From Cryobacterium melibiosiphilum (GTDB taxonomy: Bacteria > Actinomycetota > Actinomycetes > Actinomycetales > Microbacteriaceae): a DNA stretch of 38,851 bases. The stretch is taken from positions 1-38,851 of the forward strand of contig NZ_QZVS01000056.1 in the NCBI RefSeq assembly GCF_003602235.1, read 5' to 3'. This document shows positions 33,470 through 38,851 of this stretch, piece by piece; the stretch's first letter is position 1, and each line of letters opens with the position of its first letter. Position numbers and translations under genes: made by a program. The notes under the pieces are model-generated. The model was not told the origin of the DNA, made no database searches, and worked only from the letters and a program-made list of their open reading frames with translations.

Positions 33470-33509
33470 CGCGCTGACAGCGCGTGTAAAGAGCTGGTGG
33501 GGGCCGCAG

Positions 33510-35357
33510 ATGGATGCATTCGGGACGGACAATCAGGACATCACTGTCGACGGGCGGGAGCGCTGGTTTCGGCGCTTCGCGGAACTGGTGGAGCAGTCGG
33601 CCGAGTTTGGCAGCATCCGCTCGTGGTCGGTGGTGGCCGGATTGGCGCAGAACACTGTCAGCGGGTATCAAACGCCCGATCGAAAAATCCCCGTGCGCAT
33701 GCTGATCGCGGTCAATGATTCCCTGGACTACTCGGTTGACGACCAACTGGCCGATCTCACCGGCCGGCCGGTGCAGTCGTTCGGCGCCGGCGGCAACGTA
33801 CAGGCGGCGGATGCTCGCGGTGCGGGACGGCGAGGCCCGAGCGTGGGCGACCTCACGCGCGCCGTGCTGGAGTCCTGCGCCCGCGAGACGCGGGTCGGAC
33901 TGCAGGGGCCGAGTCCCTACGGGCGCTGGCGATCCCGACTCTTCGACATTCCCCTCGGGTGGGCGCTACCGCACGTCGGGTATCACGCGGTTGAGTTCAT
34001 GCGCTGGTACGGTCCGGCGCGCGGCAAGGCCGAGGACCGGTACCCGTCGAAGCAGTGGTGGGCTGAGGCGGCCGAACCCGGTTACGCCATCAATAGTCTG
34101 AAGCCGCTTGTGGCCTCCTACTGGTTTCGCGACGGCAAGCCGGACAATTTCGCCGGCACCGATGAGGACTGGATCGAGCATCGTCTCGAACGCCTCGAGC
34201 TCGTCGCTCGGCTCGGGCCCCTGTACGCCCCAGCGCGCGTGTCACCGTATGGCTCATTCGGCAACTTTACCTCGCTGCTGCGCCATCTCGACAAAGCTAC
34301 CCACCGGCACATCTTCACCCAGCAGCCCTATGCCAGCACGCCGGATCTCGCCCTGAGCGCAGCATGCGCCGATCCCGCCGTGCGCACCATCATTGTCGCC
34401 GGCCACGCCTCCGTGCGCCCCATCCCGATCGCGATTCGGCTGGGCGAGGCCCTAGGCTGGGAGGTGGTGGACTTTCGCACTATGGAGGCGGTGCTCACGG
34501 GCCAGCGGCCGAACGTCTCGGCGCATGCCACGGCATCCGCTACCGCGGCACCCGGGGTTCGCTTTTGGAACCAGGTGAAGGCCGAGAGCGCCAGCCGCCG
34601 GGACATGCTGGTGGTGACCGTGAACCTGCAGTACCTGCTGATCGGCGCCGCGGGCAGGCTGAAGTTTCGCGACGACGTGATCGACATGCTGAACGACCCC
34701 AGCGTAGCTATCGTTTTTCTCGACGCCGACACGGATATACGCTCGGGCGCGACGTCGGCGAACCTCTGGGAAGATCGTCGACAGGCGATGTCGTCCAAGT
34801 ACGTGGAACCAGCCGTCGACACGAAATCACAGGCCGCGGCGCTGTCCCGTATCGTGCAGGATGCCGCGGATCGCTTTCCGAAGGCGCTCGTCGCCACGGT
34901 CCTGCCAACGTACCTGTACTGGGGCGACGCCTACGTCGATCCCCTGGACGACACGAAGCATGACGACGACCTGCGCCAGTACCTGTGGCATCCCTCGGTC
35001 GGGGACGTGGACGTGCGGGTGGCCTACGAACTCGCCCGCGCGCTGGTCGAAGGCAAGCCGGTGGGCAGTGCACCGACCGGCTCTGATGCTGACACAACCG
35101 ACTTTCGGTCCTTCCTTCCCGACTCGGTGATCTACCGGTATCGGGCACGGCTGCGCGAGATGACCGGCGGCACGCACTGGAATCGTGGCAGGGAGAAACA
35201 CGGCTGGCTGCCGCCGACCGGGTGGAACGGTGTGTTCACAAATCCTCCCGATAAGTGGATGCGCGGCATCCACCAGGTGCCGTCGTTGACAGCGCTCGTC
35301 AATGAACGGTCGTCCTGGCTGACCGGCGGCCTGCGGGCGGACGAGTCCGCGGACTAG
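33510..35357 (+). CDS. 615-residue protein of unknown function
   Basis: Starts at ATG 33510 (MDAFGTDNQDITVDGRERWF); the frame is open to 33366, but the earlier part overlaps the zinc-ribbon gene in another frame and reads poorly. The N-terminal 90 residues look HTH-like (SWSVVAGLAQNTVSGYQTPD). A middle part is rich in Trp and Arg. Residues about 290-425 resemble a degenerate P-loop/Rossmann core: IIVAGHASVRPIPIAIRLGE, DMLVVTVNLQYLLIGA and VAIVFLDADTDIRS as possible Walker B-like strands. No lysine sits in the expected P-loop position, so NTP binding is doubtful. No signal peptide. It ends in CTAG shared with the stop of the convergent operon. Not recognised. Confidence 0.72.
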   Translation: MDAFGTDNQDITVDGRERWFRRFAELVEQSAEFGSIRSWSVVAGLAQNTVSGYQTPDRKIPVRMLIAVNDSLDYSVDDQLADLTGRPVQSFGAGGNVQAADARGAGRRGPSVGDLTRAVLESCARETRVGLQGPSPYGRWRSRLFDIPLGWALPHVGYHAVEFMRWYGPARGKAEDRYPSKQWWAEAAEPGYAINSLKPLVASYWFRDGKPDNFAGTDEDWIEHRLERLELVARLGPLYAPARVSPYGSFGNFTSLLRHLDKATHRHIFTQQPYASTPDLALSAACADPAVRTIIVAGHASVRPIPIAIRLGEALGWEVVDFRTMEAVLTGQRPNVSAHATASATAAPGVRFWNQVKAESASRRDMLVVTVNLQYLLIGAAGRLKFRDDVIDMLNDPSVAIVFLDADTDIRSGATSANLWEDRRQAMSSKYVEPAVDTKSQAAALSRIVQDAADRFPKALVATVLPTYLYWGDAYVDPLDDTKHDDDLRQYLWHPSVGDVDVRVAYELARALVEGKPVGSAPTGSDADTTDFRSFLPDSVIYRYRARLREMTGGTHWNRGREKHGWLPPTGWNGVFTNPPDKWMRGIHQVPSLTALVNERSSWLTGGLRADESAD

Positions 35358-36094
35358 CCCGAGGCCGGCGGCAGGCAGGCCAGCAGGTCGCAGGCCCGCC
35401 AGCGGCGCTGGTCGCTATCGAGCGCGAACGAGACGTCAGCGTGACGGCTGTCGGGACCCTGGCGCACCAGCATGACGTGGTTGGGGTAGCGGGCCACGCC
35501 CGGCTGCTCGGTTAGCAGCAGGTACTCCGTTCCATGGCACACTGTGCGCGCCGGCGTGATGATCCAGGCGGGGGTGGCACAGGTCGTGGGGGTTGCGACC
35601 AGAGTGGTTCCATCTGTGGCCAGCAGCGGAGCGGTCGCGGTGGCCGCTTCGAACCAGGGTTGGGTGTCTTCAGTCCATTGCAGCCCGACCGTCGGTGGAG
35701 CGCTGGGCTGCTCTGCCCACCGGGCCAGCAAGGAATACGCGCCCTCGGCGGCGAGCCCCTGGTAGCTGTACTCGATCACCAGCGCGTCGCCGCTGCCCGA
35801 TTCGACGACCCCCCACTGCAGCACCTCAAAGTGGAGCGCATTGGCGAAGAGATCTGGCTGCGGGTGCTCACCGCCTACGGATGCCTCGTCATCGCTGAGC
35901 GCCAGGATGGCGGTCTGCGCACCGTTGGCGAGGTCGGTACCCTGCAAGTAGAGCACCGCAGGCACGATGGTGAGCGCGCACACCACCGCCAAGGTGCCGC
36001 GGAGGCGGCGCTGGCGCCGCGCGCGGCGGCCCAGCGTGACGTTGGCGGCTTCGCGCATCCGCTGGATGGCGTCGGCGGTGGAGAGGGCGGGCAT
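35354..36094 (-). CDS. Single-pass membrane protein with extracytoplasmic domain
   Basis: 246 residues from ATG 36094, two bases after the stop of the preceding small gene. A cytosolic N-terminus with a basic helix (ADAIQRMREAANVTLGRRAR), one membrane helix (LAVVCALTIVPAVLYLQG, about 34-51) and an outside domain of about 190 residues. Cysteines in TCATPAWIITPARTVCHG and RACDLLACLPP could form two disulfides. The arrangement recalls anti-sigma-like or sensor proteins, but no motif proves it. Last gene of a six-gene operon. Confidence 0.7.
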   Translation of the reverse strand: MPALSTADAIQRMREAANVTLGRRARRQRRLRGTLAVVCALTIVPAVLYLQGTDLANGAQTAILALSDDEASVGGEHPQPDLFANALHFEVLQWGVVESGSGDALVIEYSYQGLAAEGAYSLLARWAEQPSAPPTVGLQWTEDTQPWFEAATATAPLLATDGTTLVATPTTCATPAWIITPARTVCHGTEYLLLTEQPGVARYPNHVMLVRQGPDSRHADVSFALDSDQRRWRACDLLACLPPASG

Positions 36095-36096
36095 TG

Positions 36097-36267
36097 TCAG
36101 CACGCGCGTTGGCGCTGCTCGATCGCCTGCACGGCGATGGCCAGGGCGTGGCGCCCGGCTGCCTCGTCGGTGCAGTGCGTGATCAGGTCCAGCATCTCGG
36201 CCTGGATGACTCCGACTTCGAGAAGGGCCTGGCGGGCCTGGGCAACCCGAAGTTCCGCCGCGGTCAT
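36097..36267 (-). CDS. 56-residue helical protein
   Basis: MTAAELRVAQARQALLEVGV followed by IQAEMLDLITHCTDEAAGR and a helix ending in QRQRAC. Translation is coupled: its ATG overlaps the peptidase stop (ATGA, 36264-36267), and the next gene starts two bases after its own stop. All helical by look, ending in a C-terminal Cys. No family recognised; it is too small to be found by default gene length limits. Confidence 0.65.
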   Translation of the reverse strand: MTAAELRVAQARQALLEVGVIQAEMLDLITHCTDEAAGRHALAIAVQAIEQRQRAC

Positions 36268-37544
36268 GAGACCGCTCGGCGGACGCGGGCGAGCGTGTCA
36301 TCGACCAGGGCGAGAAATGCGCTGTCGGGCAGCCTGGGTTGATGGCGGTCGAGGCGCAGCAGGTGACCGGACTTCTGGGTGGCCTCGAGGCCCCACTTGG
36401 AGGAGGCCAGCAGCGGGTGGAGCTCGGGCCGAGCGTCGACCGCGGCCCGGACCCGGCGGAAGCCGGAGAGGTAGACGTGGTCCTTGGTGAAAGCGCCCGG
36501 CTGCGACAGATTGGGTACGCCGCGCTTGACCCGCACGGCGATCGTGGCGGCCTCCAGCTCACCGACCAGGGGAACGAGGGCGGCGAAGACCTCGTCGATG
36601 CCGCCGTGCTGGGCGACCGCGACCGCGATCGTGCGGGCGGCATAGATGCGGCGCTGACCGCCGGACGCAACGCCGAGTAGCGATTCACCGGAGAGCGCTA
36701 GGCCTTCTTCGGTGGCCGTCGCATCCGGGCCGAGGGGTATCGTCGCGAGCACATCGTGGTGGTGTCCGGCGTTGAGGGTGCGGGTGACGTGCCCCCCGAT
36801 CTCGTGCACCAGCAGCCGGCGAACGTCTGACCGGGGGTAGTTGCGGGTTGCGTCGACGAACACGACACGGTTTTTCGGTGAGACCGACATGGAGGCAGGG
36901 CCGGGCCGGTTGGTCGCTGTCCAGTCCGGGGCCACGACGAGCAGAAGCCGCCGGACCGCCGCGAGCACCGTCGCGCCGGCCAGAGGGTGGTCGGCGGGTG
37001 CCTCGGGTGCCTCGGGTGCGGCCACGGTGTCGTAGGCGAACGCCAGTTCGTTGTCGCTGGGGGATCCCCAACGGCCCAGAGACCAGCGCGTGAAGTCGGC
37101 GTTCGAGGTCGCGCCCGCGTGCACGGCGCCCAGCATGTCGTGACTGTTGCGCACGGACTGGAGATAGCAGCCGAGAGTGCTGGCGAGCGGATGGTCGGTT
37201 CCCCGGAGCGCCGCGGCGGCCTGCGCCACCGGGTCCTCGCCGGTGCGGTGTGCGGGGCTGGCGGCCGCCGGATAACGCCAGGCCGTGTCATTCGCTGGAT
37301 GCCCGGTCGCCAGCCTGCGGCGCACCTCGTCGAGGTTGGCTGGACGCGGAAAAGGGGCCATCGAGACGGAACGGAAGACCTCGGCGAGGTTCTCGCCGCC
37401 ACGCCGCCACCAGGTGTCCCGAAAGGAGGAACCGGCCGCAGCGAGCAGGGCGTCCCTCGTCGAGATGGTCCCGCTCGCCGGCGACCCGGTCGTGCTGAAC
37501 AGCGAGTGGTCGGTCGCGGCGAAGGGGTTGCGCTGGTTCAGCAT
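36264..37544 (-). CDS. DUF1704/MATCAP-like metallopeptidase
   Basis: 426 residues. The motif LLVHEIGGHVTRTLNAGHH (about 243-261) has HExxxH instead of the common HExxH, followed about 30 residues later by ATEEGLALSGE (third ligand Glu). This pairing (HExxxH plus QEGLA/EEGLA) marks the DUF1704 / 'QEGLA motif' family, relatives of the eukaryotic tubulin tyrosine carboxypeptidase MATCAP. Known relatives remove C-terminal residues from proteins; here a substrate among the small co-encoded proteins is an inference. No signal peptide, so cytosolic. It starts inside the previous gene (ATGCTGA, 7-nt overlap). The N-terminal 100 residues are family-unspecific. Confidence 0.8.
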   Translation of the reverse strand: MLNQRNPFAATDHSLFSTTGSPASGTISTRDALLAAAGSSFRDTWWRRGGENLAEVFRSVSMAPFPRPANLDEVRRRLATGHPANDTAWRYPAAASPAHRTGEDPVAQAAAALRGTDHPLASTLGCYLQSVRNSHDMLGAVHAGATSNADFTRWSLGRWGSPSDNELAFAYDTVAAPEAPEAPADHPLAGATVLAAVRRLLLVVAPDWTATNRPGPASMSVSPKNRVVFVDATRNYPRSDVRRLLVHEIGGHVTRTLNAGHHHDVLATIPLGPDATATEEGLALSGESLLGVASGGQRRIYAARTIAVAVAQHGGIDEVFAALVPLVGELEAATIAVRVKRGVPNLSQPGAFTKDHVYLSGFRRVRAAVDARPELHPLLASSKWGLEATQKSGHLLRLDRHQPRLPDSAFLALVDDTLARVRRAVS

Positions 37545-37723
37545 TTCACCCTCGATGGGATGGTGTCCGCGGCGGACCGGTAGGAGTTGAGGGCGGCCGT
37601 GCGGTCTGCGTTGTAGAGGATTGTGGCGATCTGCAGGTCGGCGTCCTCACCGAGCAGCCGCACTTCGACGACGGCCTGCAGCGTGCGTCGCTGAATCTGC
37701 TGCAGTTCTGACGACTGGCTCAC
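37538..37723 (-). CDS. 61-residue small protein preceding the peptidase
   Basis: Starts at GTG 37723 with AAGGAG 8 nt upstream. MSQSSELQQIQRRTLQAVVE, a strand/helix mix (LLGEDADLQIATILYNADRT) and the tail IPSRVKC. The last residues overlap the start of the peptidase gene, so the two are coupled. It shares the opening MSQS with the next upstream small protein. Unknown family; possible substrate, inhibitor or adaptor of the peptidase (inference). Confidence 0.65.
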   Translation of the reverse strand: MSQSSELQQIQRRTLQAVVEVRLLGEDADLQIATILYNADRTAALNSYRSAADTIPSRVKC

Positions 37724-37755
37724 GGTGTGACTCCTTGCAATGGGTAAGCGGATGC

Positions 37756-37788
37756 GGCGGGCGGGCGCCGGTGCGGCACCTGCCCGCC
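37756..37788 (-). promoter_or_regulatory. Long GC hairpin inside the operon
   Basis: GGCGGGC (37756-37762) pairs with GCCCGCC (37782-37788), with an inner GGTG / CACC stem. It lies between the 132- and 61-residue genes. There is no T-run; it may be an RNA-processing or attenuating structure setting the ratio of upstream to downstream products. Confidence 0.5.
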
Positions 37789-37825
37789 GGGTGTCAGCGG
37801 GAACTCAGATCTGGATCAGGTTTGG

Positions 37826-38224
37826 CTAGTCGCGGCGAAAGCCGGCGGCGTGGCTAGTGCCCACCCCGATGACGACCGGGCCGAAGGCCTTCACCGTGTC
37901 CTCCATCATGTTCCGCGCCACGGGCGACGCGACGCGATAGGCCGCGTCGACCCGGGCACCGAAGTCGCAGACAACGTCGAACGTGGTGGCGGCGATGGCG
38001 GCCGCGGCGGTGACGGATGCCTGCGCCACGACGGCGTCGGAATGCAGGCCCATCATTGCCAACGCGTGTTCGTGGGCGGCCTTCTCCATGTCGGCCGTGC
38101 GGGCGGTGTCGCGGGCGGTGACCTCGCGGCGGTTGCGGTTGGCGACGGTGCCGGGGAGGTAGGACAGCAGGGAGTCGTTGCTGGACGTGGGAGCGGGCTG
38201 GTACCGGTTGAGGGACTGGGACAT
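37826..38224 (-). CDS. 132-residue protein, unknown
   Basis: MSQSLNRYQPAPTSSNDSLL start, RBS TAGGAGAAC five bases before the ATG. The middle is a long helical stretch (ADMEKAAHEHALAMMGLHSD, VTAAAAIAATTFDVVCDFGA) and the end is Gly/Ala-rich (FGPVVIGVGTSHAAGFRRD). It might form an amphipathic or membrane-associated helix. No family recognised. Second gene of the operon. Confidence 0.65.
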   Translation of the reverse strand: MSQSLNRYQPAPTSSNDSLLSYLPGTVANRNRREVTARDTARTADMEKAAHEHALAMMGLHSDAVVAQASVTAAAAIAATTFDVVCDFGARVDAAYRVASPVARNMMEDTVKAFGPVVIGVGTSHAAGFRRD

Positions 38225-38233
38225 GGTGTTCTC

Positions 38234-38536
38234 CTATCGCTGGGTGGTGCTGGTGGTGTCGGTGCTGGTGACCGTGCTGGTCGAGTCGTTCCAGGTCGGC
38301 CATTCCGCGAACGCCGAAGCGAGCTCGGCGCTCCGGAGCGCGGCTTCCATGCTGAGGGCCTCGAAGGCGCGTTCTACGCGACGCTCCTTCGCCTCATCGA
38401 TGTCGATCTGACGCATCCGCAATGCCGTGGTGGCCTTGTCGGCTTCCGCCCTGGCCTGCCTGGCCTGCGCCGACGCGAAGTCCGCTGCGGCCAAGGCCAG
38501 CGTCTCCTTGTGTGTGGCAAGTTCCTGTTCGTTCAT
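38234..38536 (-). CDS. 100-residue coiled-coil protein, first gene of the operon
   Basis: An Ala/Glu/Arg-rich helix dominates (ETLALAAADFASAQARQARA, RMRQIDIDEAKERRVERAFE), with heptad-like spacing suggesting a coiled coil, followed by a Ser/Thr/Asp tail (DSTSTVTSTDTTSTTQR). Nine bases separate it from the next gene. Upstream lie two TCAGAAC direct repeats that may serve as an operator. No family recognised. Confidence 0.65.
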   Translation of the reverse strand: MNEQELATHKETLALAAADFASAQARQARAEADKATTALRMRQIDIDEAKERRVERAFEALSMEAALRSAELASAFAEWPTWNDSTSTVTSTDTTSTTQR

Positions 38537-38555
38537 GCGAGCCGCCTCTGCGTAG

Positions 38556-38572
38556 GTTCTGAGTTGTTCTGA
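38556..38572. promoter_or_regulatory. Direct repeat upstream of the peptidase operon
   Basis: GTTCTGA occurs at 38556-38562 and 38566-38572 (10-bp period, one helical turn) directly upstream of the first gene. A regulator-binding site is plausible. No matching -35/-10 pair can be assigned with confidence. Confidence 0.4.
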
Positions 38573-38753
38573 CCTCTTTAACTAACCACGCATAGCGTTT
38601 CCGCCAGGATTTGGGCTCCCCGTGATCGATTTCTCGATCGGCCCGCGGTGCTGTCGGGCAATCGTCGATGACTGGTGGGGGCGGCGGGCTCTGCGTGGGA
38701 TTCACCCTCAGCGTCAGGCCGTGGGCGACGAAGGAAATGTTCGCATACCGCTG

Positions 38754-38851
38754 CTAGGGCGTGTCTCCTAATGCCTTCGACCAAATAGTTATGGCTCTGA
38801 GGACAGCTCCGCCGCGGTAGGTCAGTGCGAGCTTGTCGTAGCGGGTGGCGA
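38754..38851 (-). CDS. IS5-type transposase, C-terminal end (cut by window edge)
   Basis: The visible end reads ATRYDKLALTYRGGAVLRAI and ends TP before TAG (38754-38756). The RYDKLALTYRG motif is typical of the C-terminus of IS5-family (IS427-like) transposases of actinobacteria. The text after the stop (GGCGTGTCTCCTAA on the plus strand, 38758-38771) resembles the terminal repeat of such elements and overlaps the coding end. Confidence 0.75.
   Translation of the reverse strand, partial: ATRYDKLALTYRGGAVLRAITIWSKALGDTP

Noticed and set aside
34364..34963. Second frame within the 615-residue gene
   Set aside because: Arg/Gly-rich shadow without a ribosome-binding site; the main frame has balanced composition over 1.8 kb.

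Overview
The window is GC-rich (about 60%), with mostly strong Shine-Dalgarno sites, many ATGA start/stop overlaps, actinobacterial protein families and several rare-start genes (GTG). The families seen (Clp_N-SRPBCC protein with a small HTH partner, PadR-controlled FtsX exporter, actinobacterial class A PBP, tandem UspA proteins beside a P2-type ATPase, fructose EIIBCA fusion) point to an actinobacterium, most likely a member of the Microbacteriaceae; this is an inference from gene content, not from a marker gene.

Layout. 1-9.3 kb is accessory DNA: a Fic protein cut by the left edge, an SRPBCC protein, a stand-alone OLD-type ATPase-TOPRIM nuclease, a GrpB-family protein, small membrane proteins, an autoregulated-looking HTH/Clp_N operon, a lipoprotein, a serine-recombinase-like C-terminal fragment and a NUC-type endonuclease. 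A 100-bp repeat (96% identical copies at 1231 and 8046) brackets most of this block, and an 11-bp inverted repeat brackets the OLD gene. 9.3-16.3 kb holds a broken CNNM/CorC-like gene, a broken two-domain universal stress protein, an intact two-domain universal stress protein and a cation P-type ATPase ending in a strong terminator. 16.5-21.8 kb holds a fructose-type PTS permease, an SDR, an NAD-dependent epimerase and a GNAT. 22.2-26.5 kb is an insertion-sequence graveyard: IS30 and IS3 remnants, two small genes, one nearly whole IS3-family element with visible terminal repeats, and a decayed gene truncated by it.

26.6-32.7 kb is more chromosomal in character: a bifunctional penicillin-binding protein, a small membrane protein, then a PadR regulator, an ABC ATPase and an FtsX-like permease joined by ATGA overlaps. 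32.7-33.3 kb has a cluster of GTTATG-type repeats and another IS3 remnant. 33.3-38.6 kb is the least explained part: a 48-residue zinc-ribbon protein and a 615-residue protein of unknown function on the plus strand meet, tail to tail on a shared CTAG stop, a six-gene minus-strand operon built round a HExxxH...EEGLA metallopeptidase (DUF1704/MATCAP-like) with four tiny proteins and a membrane-anchored protein. An IS5-type transposase enters at the right edge.

Best candidates for something undescribed: the peptidase/small-protein operon with its convergent partner (33.3-38.6 kb); the OLD nuclease carried between inverted repeats; and the dispersed GTCTC(A/G)(C/T)AACC sites, whose two halves change together between copies. 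Several genes near 11 kb carry single-base disruptions, so sequencing error has to be excluded before calling them pseudogenes.
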